Of a stretch of DNA of 28,718 bases, positions 1 to 9,533 are shown piece after piece. The DNA is from Candolleomyces eurysporus (Eukaryota; Basidiomycota; Agaricomycetes; Agaricales; Psathyrellaceae): NCBI GenBank assembly GCA_027579435.1, contig JANBPK010001134.1:1-28718 (forward strand), written 5' to 3'. A program made the position numbers and the translations under genes. A model generated the notes under the pieces. The model was not told where the DNA came from, did not search any database, and was given only the letters and a program-made list of their open reading frames with translations. The number at the start of each line of letters is the position of its first letter. The first letter of the stretch is position 1.

Positions 1-172
1 AAAAAAAGGTGGTGTCCTTGCTGGGAGAGGGCGACTTGAGCTCCGGGCACTTCTGGGAGCCGGAAACGATGCGCCAGAGGCCTTGTGACTTGAGCCAAGC
101 CTCCATATCGCCAGACCAGGTAGTATAGTTGGTGGAGGTGAGGCGTGCAAAAGAAGGGGACGACGACGACAT
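1..172 (-). CDS. Copia gag polyprotein, N-terminal fragment
   Basis: The ATG at 172-170 opens a frame of 57 codons that runs off the left edge. The protein begins MSSSSPSFARL and continues with TNYTTWSGDMEAWLKSQGLW. The pattern L-x-x-x-N-Y-x-x-W-x-x-x-M-x-A-W-L-x-x-x-G-L-W is the signature of the Copia gag N-terminal domain (the DUF4219/UBN2 retrotransposon-gag group). Gag forms the cytoplasmic virus-like particle in which reverse transcription occurs. The start is the first ATG that gives this motif, about 436 nt downstream of the primer-binding site. The frame is open over everything visible. Confidence 0.75.
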   Translation of the reverse strand, partial: MSSSSPSFARLTSTNYTTWSGDMEAWLKSQGLWRIVSGSQKCPELKSPSPSKDTTFF

Positions 173-608
173 TGTGAGACAAGGGACAAGGGAAACGAAT
201 GGGAAGAGCGCAGGGGNTGAGAGGAGAGCTTGAGGAAAGAATGCGACGTGGCGGAGGCGCGGCTGACGCGAGGGCTCCTGGATTGAAGCCGAGAGTATGG
301 GGCAACGTCAATTCGTTGGGGTTGCGGGTAAGAGCCGAGGCGCTAAGCGAGCGGGACACAAATCGGAAGAGACCGAATTTGCTGGCAGGCGGAAGCGGTT
401 GAAAGTGGGGCGTTGACGAATGCGCTGGCGTCTGAACGACTGGGCGAAACGTTGATGCGCTGGCAGCGAAGGCGAGCGCGGAGATGGGGAATCGAATTAC
501 GGGAGAACCGGAGGGCGTAGAGGCGCGCTTCGCTGGGGAACGAAGGAAAGCCGTGTACGCAGTGGGTGAGCGCAGAAATAAACGAACTTGAGGAACTCGT
601 CAGAGGCC
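173..608 (-). other. Copia A leader (5' untranslated region)
   Basis: These 436 bases separate the primer-binding site from the gag ATG on the minus strand. No convincing coding sequence was found; open frames here on either strand look like chance GC-rich frames with no recognisable domain. The stretch is GC-rich compared with the LTR beside it and probably holds packaging and dimerisation signals, which cannot be located by eye. Confidence 0.5.
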
Positions 609-620
609 GGGGCTCATAAC
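609..620 (-). other. Primer-binding site for half-molecule initiator tRNA-Met
   Basis: On the plus strand bases 609-620 read GGGGCTCATAAC. Eukaryotic initiator tRNA-Met has GGGCUCAUAAC across its anticodon stem-loop. The minus-strand site (GTTATGAGCCC) is therefore complementary to the 3' end of a tRNA-iMet cleaved in the anticodon loop, as known for Drosophila copia and yeast Ty5. It starts one base after the LTR terminus at 622, the correct place for minus-strand DNA priming. Confidence 0.75.
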
Positions 621-621
621 T

Positions 622-830
622 TGTTAAAACTGATAACTGCAGGCAGGGGACTGGAGTCCTCAAGTCAGAGTACTGAACTAGATATCATTAAAGCGGAAAT
701 ACAACTTACCTGGAGTCCTCAAGTCAGAGTACTAAACTAAGGGACTCCAGGATCGGAATCTACAGTTTAAATAAGCTCTACACAGTCATGTGATGAGATA
801 ATGATTAGATAGTGATAAGATATGATAACA
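622..830 (-). repeat. Copia A 5' LTR, 209 bp
   Basis: On the plus strand the block begins TGTTAAAAC and ends GATAACA, giving the TGTTA/TAACA inverted termini usual for Copia LTRs. Its inner end lies one base from the primer-binding site. A TATTTAA box on the minus strand near 773-765 could be the promoter. The right boundary is chosen from the TAACA terminus and is less certain than the left. The partner LTR is outside the window, so identity between LTRs cannot be measured. Confidence 0.6.
652..739. repeat. 29-bp direct repeat inside the Copia A LTR
   Basis: Bases 652-680 and 711-739 are the same 29-mer (starting TGGAGTCCTCAAGTCAGAG) with one mismatch, 59 bp apart. The first 9 bases also occur inverted at 742-750 (GGACTCCAG). 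The pair lies downstream of the candidate TATA box on the minus strand, so it would be in the transcribed R/U5 part of the LTR. Confidence 0.8.
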
Positions 831-853
831 CCAGATAAAAGCAAATCAAACCA

Positions 854-1496
854 TGTAGGAGTGCAGTCCCAAAGTCACTTCCTTCTAACAAGGCACTCAA
901 TCAGTGGCACTCGGATGGGGAGGACCGCTATATCGAATTCATTGGCACGCCCTCCAAGCTTGAGTGGGGCATCCAGCACAGGGCCCATAGGGCCGCTCGC
1001 AGCCTCCCACCTATTCCGGTAGGTCGGAGGCCAGCCACAACACTGGACAGTGTGCGCAAGGGCATACACCCAGTCAGCACTTGACTCCTGGGCAACTATG
1101 TTCTGGGACGAGAGGTATCGAGGGTCCCAGTTCCTCGTGATGCGCGAGTTGAAGGGGATGGACATAGCACCCACATACACCAACGGTGGATTGTGGCTGA
1201 AATCGGTGGGAGAGAATACACTGTTGTGCACGCAGATGTGCAGAGCGATCCTCAACCATGCCCCCATTGGTGAGTATTACCACCAGTTTAATATCCAGGA
1301 GGATCACACGTGTACGTGCGGTGCCGAGAGGCAATTGCATGACCACATCTTCACTAGGTGTCCAGACATGGTCACCAGGCGGTGTTCACCAAAGCTCCTG
1401 AACAAGCTTGTCGGTTTCCTGCAACAAAACCCACATGCGTTTGGGTTTTGTCCCGCCCCTCAGAGCATTGGGTGGAAGTTGGGGCCAGGCCTGTGA
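854..1496 (+). pseudogene. LINE ORF2 C-terminal region, frameshifted
   Basis: Two overlapping frames make up one broken protein. The first (854-1084) reads ...NQWHSDGEDRYIEFIG... and stops at 1082. The second (about 1080-1496) continues with ALDSWATMFWDERYRGSQFL and reaches a knuckle with C-x-C-G-x(6)-H-x(5)-C spacing (CTCGAERQLHDHIFTRCPD). This layout is typical of the segment after the reverse transcriptase in LINEs common in agaricomycetes; it helps bind element RNA. Reverse transcriptase and endonuclease domains are missing. The frame change near 1079 makes the copy dead. Confident as a LINE remnant, less so about its clade (possibly Tad-like). Confidence 0.65.
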
Positions 1497-1862
1497 CCCA
1501 TGCCCCCTGGTTTTAGCTGCGTCAATACCAAAAGGAGGGGAGGTTGGGGTGGGAGAAGGGAGGCACCGTAAGGCTTAGGCCGAGAAGGACCGCCTGGATC
1601 TTGCTCTGTCGTGACCCAAATGGAGGGAGGACATGGCGGACGAGTGGGGTGTGGGGTAGGGCCTCTGGGTGCCTGGACCTACACTGCATCCGCACTAGCC
1701 TACAGGTCCTTGGCTTAGGGCAAGGCTCATGTCTCGCTATGCAACTGCGTCATGTCTGCTTCCGTTTCCCTTCAATGTTATTTACCTGTATTTGTGGATA
1801 GCGACTGGCCTGCCTTTGCGCCCTGGAATATAAATAGAATTTAAAAAAAAAACAAAAAAAAC
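1497..1862 (+). other. LINE 3' untranslated region and A-rich tail
   Basis: No coding frame continues after the stop at 1494-1496. The GC-rich sequence ends in an AT-rich stretch (GAATATAAATAGAATTT) and an A tract with one C interruption at 1843-1861, where target-primed reverse transcription would have started. The next base to the right belongs to an older minus-strand gene relic. Confidence 0.6.
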
Positions 1863-2240
1863 AGCCCAACCTTGAACCAGCGTTGCCGTGGAAGGCCGGG
1901 TCTCTGATGGCTTGAAGTTCTTGCTGGCATTGAACGTACTTTGCACAATGTAGGTCAGGATCGGTTTGCTGGGTGATCTCCAAGTGAGTATACTTCTGTC
2001 AGCCTCTAAAAGAGCTGGGTGAATCTGATCTTCCTTGTTGTAAAAGCTGTTGCTGATGTTTGCCCAACCAAGAGCCTGGTACATCAAAACCATTGCTTCA
2101 TCGCTCTGGAAGTTGTAGAAAGTAAGGATATTGCTGGGCTCAGGATCTTGAGTGAGTTTCAGGTCATCTATTCCATCCATCAGGTGGTCAATTGTAATAT
2201 TCCACCACTTGAATTTCTCCAGTCCTTGCCCAACACTGAG
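1863..2240 (-). pseudogene. Distal part of an unidentified multi-exon gene, cut by the LINE
   Basis: Minus-strand frames read ...TLEILSVGQGLEKFKWWNIT... then DHLMDGIDDLKL and YQALGWANISNSFYNKEDQ. After a possible splice near 2000 they continue as EITQQTDPDLHCAKYVQCQQ up to the LINE A-tail. The sequence looks protein-coding in codon pattern but matches no family I recognise. It lies on the same strand and in the same AT-rich context as the relic at 3240-8414 and is probably a downstream part of it. A DNA transposon (2442-3108) separates the two. No stop codon ending the gene is visible because the LINE replaces it. Confidence 0.4.
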
Positions 2241-2441
2241 AATCTCAAGAGTATATGCAATGTTGCAATCTCTGGTAATAGAACTTAATATTTTAGTATA
2301 AACAAGACATAGATGCTGGCGAACCTTGCTTTGCTTAATCCAACCCTAGATAACAAATTTGTCTCCCTATGTGCCCAACATTGTTACTTTAAAGTATGGA
2401 AATGTTACAACTGTGCTTACTGTTGTGTCTGGTTTGCTCTA

Positions 2442-3108
2442 CAGTAATACACCGGTCCTTTGGACACTCGATCGGGTTTTGGGCCTGGAACGTGCAAATG
2501 TTGCTCACATCTCCCAATTTTTTGAAAAATCCAAGCTAGAGCTTCTTTCCTTCTTGTGTCCAAATAATGAAGCTGTGAACCTCATTTTCTCTTACACAGT
2601 GGGCAGTTCAAGTCAAAGTACCCCAAATCTGAGCCCATCAGTCCTTTGGACACTGGTGTGACAGCCTGTGACTCCACCAAATTTGGCTGAGCAGCTGTGA
2701 CGGAGCGTGACACCAGCTGAAAATGGGATGTACAAGAACACACTGGTTGCTCGATTTTGCAGCCACCCAAGGACTTGTTGGTTTACTCCCTGTGACACTC
2801 ATATAAAGTCTTCTGAGGAGTATATCCCCTCCGAGTTTTATTTGTGACAGAGAAGAATTGAAGGGTGCATGTTAATGATAAGGTGAAAATCAGAGATCCC
2901 AAAATTCCCACTGGCACCGTCATTTTGGACCTCACTGGTCAAATTATGGACCAATTCAATTTTGAATTGAATTTTAAAATATAAGGACCCAACGCCCATG
3001 TTTTCCNAAAAAAATTCAAGAGATGCAAGTGTAAATTGACGGAAAGAAATTGAAAATACAGGAGGTGTACAAAGGAACCCCGGCGTCCAAAGGACCGGTG
3101 TATTACTG
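2442..3108. mobile_element. Non-autonomous pogo/Fot1-like DNA transposon (MITE), 667 bp
   Basis: Perfect 24-bp terminal inverted repeats lie at 2442-2465 and 3085-3108, beginning CAGTAATACACCGGTCC. Each outer end touches a TA dinucleotide (2440-2441 and 3109-3110), the target-site duplication of the Tc1/mariner/pogo superfamily. The CAGTA start resembles pogo and Fot1 termini. The interior has no transposase frame, so the element would need a transposase in trans. A 14-bp part of the TIR region (GTCCTTTGGACACT) recurs at 2641-2654. The identical TIRs suggest a fairly recent insertion. It sits within or beside the unidentified minus-strand gene relic. Confidence 0.85.
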
Positions 3109-3239
3109 TACCAGTGCGACTGGCAGAGTCTTCACTAGATTCATGGAGACAAGGCATCATCAGTTGGCCTTCAATAATACATGAATAATAATACATACAC
3201 TTGCCTGTGAGGGGGCAATATTACTAATGGAAGGTCATG

Positions 3240-5631
3240 CTTTGAAAGACAAACCAAAGATCTTGGTCTAGAACGTCATTAGCTAGATGTCTGAATCCAA
3301 AGGTGGGTCCATACTTTGGCTCAGGGAAGGGAGATCTTCTTGACAGCAAACCAGATGTCGAAACAGACAAATGAGAGGGAGGAAATGAATGCAATTTGAG
3401 TTCATTTTCTTCCGTCTTGACTGTAGGCCTAATTGATGCAATTCCTCTACACAGCCTGCGTTAATGACCTTGTCAAACTGGGAGACTGCAATGAACTGAC
3501 TGGCTTGGTGAAGAAGACTGGGGAGGAATATGAGGAGTACTTTTGGATGACCATTGTACCGGGAATGTGAAAGCCACCCCTCTGAGCTGGTTTAAAGGTT
3601 TGTTAGCAGATCTGGTTGTTGCAATGGTACTCACTGCACCTTGAGCCTTTTCTCTATCTTGCGTCTGTGTTACTGTCACTTCATGAAAAGAGATTGATGA
3701 TACACCTACTTGGTTTCTTCAATAAACTGTCTGGCGTCAGCACCCAGAATTTGAGATACAACCCTCTTCACTGTATCCAAGGGCATTCGGAACAGTTCTA
3801 GGGCTTGCAGCACAGGCTCCAGCATCATCTTATTGTCTGGGTCAATAAAAGAGAGCAACTCTGCACCTTTTTTGAGCTCCCAGTCCAGCAGTTGCTTAGA
3901 CTTGTTGGAACTGCTATCACTGCTTGGCCAAAGATCACAATTTCTCCTCAATAAGCTTTCAAGCAGGGTCCTGACCTTAGAGCGACAATTTTTCAGGATT
4001 GTTGATATCTCATCATCATTTGCCTTGGCAATTTTAGTTTGCTTTCTCACCATGTAGACCAGGCTCAATAGCAGTGTTAGCCCTGTTAGAGGTGGATCTT
4101 ACGCACCACCAGCTGTATACCTTTCAAATGAGGCTTTTGCTGTAGGAAATAGTTCAAGAATTGCTTCCAGCTGTGTGCTCAGACCCTCCTCTGTGCAGTC
4201 ATTGGCATGCTTGGAATGCAAATTGTGCGCCTTTTTCCTGTAGTGCACAACAGCCTTGGCCTGCATTCCAAGCATGGGGTGCCAGAAGTCCTTTTCTCCA
4301 TCTATGGGCTCCTGACTTTCCGGGTGGATGAGCTTGTAGCTACAGAAGAACTATCAGGCTACCATGATGGCCAACCGACGAACATAGATGTAGAGGGTAC
4401 AATCAGGCATTGACAGACCTTCCTCCATGTAGCTTCTTTTGTCATAAGCAACAGCAAAAACCAAAAAGTTAATGGGTGCAAAACAGTTGAGTACTGACTC
4501 AAATGAGTCAAAGGCAGAAACATAAAGTGTTGGCTCTGATATTTCTTAATTGAGCAAAAAACCAAAGACAATGTAGAAGCCATACCTTTGGTGGATTTTC
4601 CTGTGGTCAGAGCATTGTGCCAGTAAATCATTATCTGGCACAGAAGGCTTTGCGAAATCTCAAAGGTGCTGATCTCCCTCAAAATAAGGTTCCCAAGCAT
4701 AAAGCTATGAATCAAGCTCATGTACAATTCATGTATGTTTGCCACTGAGTAGTAGTAACATTGGTGGAGCACTGCATCAAACAAACAGTGGAGAAGGTAG
4801 AAAGCGCCTGGGTGAAGAAGACTATTTCATCTAATTAGCAAACTGTATGGGATGGTGAGAAAAAGCATACATAGTGTTGTTTGCTCAAAGAACAATGGCT
4901 TCATAGTTCCTGTTTAAAACCGCGAATTTGTGGATGCTGAAGTCCAGGAGATAGTTGGACTGCCCTAGCTCATTGATGGGCAAGCCGCTTACTGACCAGC
5001 ACACTACAATCCACACTTTGCCTACCTGAACTGTAATTGCCTCCCAAAGTCCATCAGGCGGTGTATGCCACCCTTCTGTAGCCCCTCACATAAAGATACC
5101 ATGATAACATAAGGCTTGAGCAGGCAATAGATGGTGGCACAAGATCTTTGCAGAATGACCTTGGTTACAGGTGGCCTCACACACAATAGACTCTGACACA
5201 TATAGAATGTCATACCAGCTGGCAACTTGAGACTGCACATCAGGTATTGCGAGAATTCTTCTGTTTTATCCTGCATGTTTTGCCTGCAAAAATAAGTCCA
5301 GCATGCCGTAGTGTTTAGCGTGACAATCATTGGAATCAAATGGCACAGAATGATCTGGACATGGTGAGAAAATCAGTCTTGTAGAGGCATAGTATGCAGC
5401 AGTATCGTACCATGTATCTCCAGCTGATTGCTGTAAAGGTCGATAGATTTTAATAGATTTGCAAAGGAATCATTCACTGCGGTCAAGCTCTGCATGACAA
5501 GCCACTTGCTTTTGAGCAACGAACAGACTTCGCCAACCAGCCTTGAATCAAGCACCACACAATCTGTTATGTAATCTAGGCACTTGAAGAAGGCTGATGG
5601 GTTGTTCACATGGAGCGGTTTCCCATCACAC
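3240..5631 (-). pseudogene. Middle part of the unidentified multi-exon gene
   Basis: Several minus-strand segments look coding and are joined by plausible GT-AG introns, but no family is recognised. From high to low coordinate they are: CDGKPLHVNNPSAFFKCLDY (about 5628-5400); EGWHTPPDGLWEAIT and LPINELGQSNYLLDFSIHKF (5210-4890); QSLLCQIMIYWHNALTTGKS joined across an intron at 4585-4542 to EPTLYVSAFDSFESVLNCF and FAVAYDKRSYMEEGL (4670-4380); KLIHPESQEPIDGEKDFWHP (4345-4108); a charged segment with LLRRNCDLWPSSDSSSNKSK (4068-3706); and a proline/serine-rich tail (3690-3240). In-frame stops occur near 5091 and 4350. This is a decayed copy; the number of original genes is uncertain. Confidence 0.4.
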
Positions 5632-5740
5632 TACAGATTCATCACGCTTGCTGACACACTGAACAAGAAACTGATATCATGGCGGTGCTATGAAGGCAGG
5701 TCATTTCAATGGAATAAGAAGAGTGAAGACAGATCCAAGG

Positions 5741-8414
5741 CATACATGAGACAGAACATCAAAATCAAAGCTAGCCTTTTCTTTTGACCATACTGTGATT
5801 TGTTCCAAAGTTTCCTCCAGCTGAATGGAGAAACATAAGACACTGGATAAAATGGCAGAATTGATTGATGCTCACCGCTGAGTCTTTTCGTAAGTCTGAA
5901 TCATTCAGCAGCAATGGGTATAAGGTTGATTGAAAAGTCTGGACCTTAATCAGCTGCTGTTCAATAAATTGGACCTTCAACTCACATTGAAAGCATCTAT
6001 ATCAATGGGCATGCTCTGCAAACCTCTTTCATGTAGAATGTTAGATGGATTTGGATGATTGGAAAACAACAAAGAAAATGGGCTGTCCTGTTTGATAGGA
6101 TTTTTGATCTCCCATGGGCTGTCAGCAAGTTCCAAGTCTTTCAATTTTGGGCCACTGCTCACTTGAGCCAAAGCCAAGGTCAACAAAGAGCTCATGAAGC
6201 TGTCAGACGGGGTAGGAGATCCACGATTCAAACAATTTGGCAGAGTGAGAGTGTTCCTTGTAATGACAGGACCGAGTTTTGCCTTGTTTGCATTTTTGGC
6301 GCCTTTCACAGAGGTTGCAGCGCTGTCATTCAATCCAGACTCATCTTCAGGAGAGGACCACACAATTAATTGGTTTTGCTTCTTCCTGGACTTTTTTGAC
6401 ATAGCCTTTGCACTGGGTGGGGGTGTTGCCATTTCTGAGGATGCTGCACCAGGTAGCAAATCATTGTGAATTGGGGTTGTAGGACCAATTTTTGGCTTCT
6501 TATTCACTTTTTTGGCATCTTTCCCAGCCATTGTAGCGCACAAAGAATCTGTTGCATTAGCAGAACTGTCACTCAATCCAGACTCGTCTTTGGAAGAGGA
6601 CCACTCAATTTGTTGCTTCCACTTCCTCCTGGAACATCTTGTTGAGATAGCCTTCACACTAGGTGAGGACATCACCATTTCTGAGGATGCTGCGCAAGAT
6701 AGCAAATCATCATGAATGGGAGGTGGGCCATGCTGATGCGGGCCCATCTGAACCACTCTTACACCAGATGCAGCCATGAGTCAATTGTTGTCAATATTCA
6801 TTGGTGTTGCTTTGCGAATAGGTTGACCTATGTTTGTGTTGTCAGATGATTGCGCATGCAGTGAATTGGGGACTGAGACATTGTCGACATCCATTAGAAC
6901 AGGATTGATTATTGAATTATCTTGAGATCCTGATGCTTGGGTAGATGTGGTATTCAACAAAGTTGGCAATAGAAATCCTGAACGATGTAGAAATGAATGA
7001 AGTTAAAATTTTCCCAAATTCCTAGCCTCTCCACTCACTGGGATCAAGGCAGGCATGTTTTTGTGGGCTTGCTGTGCCTATTGCAGCCATTGGAAGCAAT
7101 CGAAGGAACTCTTGGACAGCAAAGTAGAGTGGCTTAAGGTTGCCAGCCAGCCTCATCAACAAGTCCCATAGCATAGCCTCCACTTTGTGCAGGATTTCTG
7201 GTTTTTTCAACATCCATAAAGAGAGATAACTAGTTGAGGCTTTAACATGAAAAGTACAAGCTCCTTACCAAAGCAATAACACACCTGAATCATTGTAGCT
7301 TTGGAAATCCCCTTGTGTGCAAGTCTAAAAGGCAAAAGAAGTATCAGAGCGGAAATATGCACCACCAACATGAGAACAAGTCTCAGTCCCTGGACTGAAT
7401 ATTTATTAATGAGATCTCCAATAACCTATTTGTCAGCGTTGTCAAGAGAAATATTGACCAGCCTTGCAATTGCTTAGAAAAATAGCCGGCNAAAAAAGTT
7501 GGAATTAATTTACCTTTTGACCTCATCAATGATGCCTTCTGCTGTCATAAAGGATGTCTGGCATGCAAAGGCCCAGATGCATGGTCAATAGAAATTGGGG
7601 TTAATGCAAAAATTTACTTACAGGGAACTTGTTGAAACATGGGTGCAATTCTTTCAGCCATAATGCGAGCACAAGTGCTGCAATTTGAATGTTTTCCAAG
7701 ATCATTATGCTTGACTCCAGGTTGCCAAGTGCTGCCAAATTGCACAGTCTTTCCAAAGGCCTAGGAATAAGTATAGAAGCTTTTTGGATGTACAAGTCCA
7801 AGCCTTTGACAACTCACATAGCTTCTTCAATTAGTGCTGGCCAATTTACCAAGTGGTTACTATATAGGTAAGCATAAACACTCTTGAAACTCCTTCTGAA
7901 TTTGGCAAGAATGTCAGGCCAGATATATGGCAAAGGTGGGGTGTCTGGAAGCGGCAGCAGAGAATAGATTGCCAACAATTGGTATGACATCAACAGAGAC
8001 ACACACAAAATATAGTCCTTCTCTCGGTAATTGAGACGGTTGAGCTTGGCAAGCAAATCAGCATTGGGGAGGTTGACAAATTTTAAGAGCCTGACGCCCT
8101 CAAGAGAGGTCTGATTGTAAGGAAGTTGCCTTTCAAAGTGATACAGATTCTCAGCCAGCTCCTGCTTGAGTAGAAACATCTTAAGCAGCAGCATCAATGG
8201 ATATTCTTACCTTGACCGCTTTGTCTGTGATGTCACTAAGCATTGTGTTGGTTAAGAGCACAGAGCCTCTTGCCCAGTGAATGAAATTAAGAACAGGCCA
8301 AGCTACTTGAGAATGAAGTGTTGCGATTGCGGGAAAATCCATTAGGAGTGATGTTGTTGGATGGTAGACTCTTGAAAAATTGTCCATGTTAGATGCTGGT
8401 ATGGATGAGAACAA
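5741..8414 (-). pseudogene. Proximal part of an unidentified multi-exon gene
   Basis: This is the best-resolved part of the relic. Exons with GT-AG borders and matching phases are 8414-8211, 8161-7622, 7557-7514, 7324-7285, about 7240-7039, 6977-5986, 5944-5876 and 5820-about 5741. The junction between 7285 and 7240 is not clean. Helix-rich segments include HWARGSVLLTNTMLSDIT, RLNYREKDYILCVSLLMSYQ and KFRRSFKSVYAYLYSN. The long exon is hydrophilic and serine-rich with a duplicated module; the last exon reads LEETLEQITVWSKEKASF, which may form a coiled coil. Two in-frame TGA codons (7814-7816 and 6778-6780) break an otherwise open frame. No ATG was found at the 5' edge and a foldback element lies just upstream, so 5' exons may be lost. 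No known domain is visible. Confidence 0.5.
6238..6730 (-). repeat. 246-bp (82-codon) tandem duplication inside the unidentified gene
   Basis: Two in-frame modules lie head to tail with a 246-bp offset; ATTTCTGAGGATGCTGC, for example, is at 6431 and 6677 on the plus strand. On the protein they read IHDDLLSCAASSEM...EWSSSKDESGLSDS... and IHNDLLPGAASSEM...VWSSPEDESGLNDS. Each carries a basic patch (RRKWKQQ or KKSRKKQNQ) followed by an acidic-serine patch (SSxEDESGL-like). The copies have diverged by substitutions but keep the frame. Confidence 0.8.
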
Positions 8415-8470
8415 ATTGAAAGCTAAATAGCCAACAAAGCTTCTGGGTTTGCTTGGTCATTCAAGACTGG

Positions 8471-8925
8471 GCAGCTGCTTACCAAGCATTCATTGAAACA
8501 GAAAATTGGACCAATAGGGACGCCTCATTTGTAGGTCACAAATTGCAGTTCACCATTTGCCAATCTGTATTATATCCTTGTTGTAGTCGATTTTGCATCT
8601 GATTTTATCAACCAATTTTGAAAGTAGGCTGAAATTGAAATCAATTTCACTTACATCAGTTGTGGGAAGACATATCATAGATCAAATTTTGCTGGCTGCT
8701 CTGAGTCTGAGTTGTGTCACACTAAAAAGTACCACCAAGCTGGAAATATCCAATCAAACAGCACAGTTGTTGCCACAGTTAATTTCACTCAAATCAGAGA
8801 TACATTCAAGGTTGATTTTGCAAAATCAGGAAAATCAGGCTGCAAAATCAGACTCAAAATCAAGTTGAAATCAGCACGAAATCTTGACTGTGAATGTGGC
8901 TATTGCTTGGTAAGCAGTTGGCGAC
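8471..8925. mobile_element. Foldback/MITE-like element with imperfect inverted arms
   Basis: The ends are inverted: CTGCTTACCAAGCA at about 8476-8489 is matched by TGCTTGGTAAGCAG at 8903-8916. Further inside, TCGATTTTGCATCTGATTTT (8587-8606) is matched in the other orientation near 8841-8863. The right arm is packed with AAAATCAG units and holds a perfect 16-bp palindrome (TGATTTTGCAAAATCA, 8813-8828). No coding sequence is credible here. Exact ends and target-site duplication are not resolved; a short inverted-repeat element is the simplest reading. Confidence 0.45.
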
Positions 8926-8943
8926 CAAACATCATAGCCTCTA

Positions 8944-9216
8944 GCACTGTGGTTTTTGATGTGTTTGTTCAAAGAGCACATTTTAAGCAAACCAAATGCA
9001 AGGGTTGACTTTGTCTACAATCTGCAATACAAATATTTAAGCTAGGCAAATTCAAATTTGCATTGCATGTGTTTGGCTTCCTTCTGCCACCACTAAAAAT
9101 TTGCTCAATATGTGTCCAATGTAGGCACATTGAACACAAACTGTAAACAAATGCATTCCTTGCGCCTAATTTGCTTAAGATGTGCCCATTGAACAAACAC
9201 ACAAAAAACCACAGTT
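8944..9216. mobile_element. TA-flanked MITE, about 273 bp
   Basis: Inverted termini of about 46 bp with roughly six mismatches occupy 8946-8991 and 9170-9215; both begin ACTGTGG read inward. TA dinucleotides flank the element (8942-8943 and 9217-9218), fitting a Tc1/mariner-type target duplication. An inner hairpin at about 9110-9138 (TGTGTCCAATG ... CATTGAACACA) repeats part of the TIR motif. There is no transposase frame; mobilisation would depend on another element. Confidence 0.7.
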
Positions 9217-9533
9217 TAGATCTAACATGAGCTATTGATGTTGATTGCAAACAATAACATCATCATTTCCTAGGCTGCTTACAAAGCAGATAAGCTACTT
9301 GATTGTGGATAAAGTAAATGTTGGAAAATGGCTGCCCATAATTGCCCTATTTACAGCTGTCGGCAAAATTGTAGACATTTTCCNTTTTTTTCTGGTGTGT
9401 GCCCTTCTTTATATAAAATACCACATTTAGTCTAAATAAGGCAGGCTTTGGAGCTCCTGGTATGGAGAATAAACGGTCATTTGAGTTCCTCTTAGCAACA
9501 GTTCCCTCATCCTTGTGCCTCCCACCACCTGCA

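Larger units (their letters stand above)
1..830 (-). mobile_element. Copia-type LTR retrotransposon A, 5' end (partial)
   Basis: On the minus strand the order is LTR (830-622), primer-binding site (620-609), untranslated leader (608-173) and start of gag (172 to the window edge). This is the 5' end of a Ty1/copia element whose remainder lies left of the window. The LTR termini TGTTA/TAACA, the priming site and the gag motif are independent signals that agree. Because the partner LTR is out of view, neither the target-site duplication nor intactness can be judged. It abuts a LINE fragment, so it either inserted into or next to that older element. Confidence 0.75.
850..1862 (+). mobile_element. 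5'-truncated non-LTR retrotransposon (LINE)
   Basis: A plus-strand fragment contains the C-terminal end of a LINE open reading frame with a cysteine/histidine knuckle (854-1496), a 3' untranslated region and a terminal A-rich tract at 1843-1861. Strong 5' truncation with an intact A-rich 3' end is the normal result of target-primed reverse transcription. The upstream limit is unclear: the frame that should continue leftwards meets a stop near 836, and the Copia A LTR ends at 830. No target-site duplication was recognised. Confidence 0.7.

Noticed and set aside
1050..1496. The 148-residue plus-strand frame as a stand-alone gene
   Set aside because: Its start is GTG, the preceding frame carries the continuation of the same LINE protein, and the C-x-C-G knuckle and A-tail place it in a retroelement.
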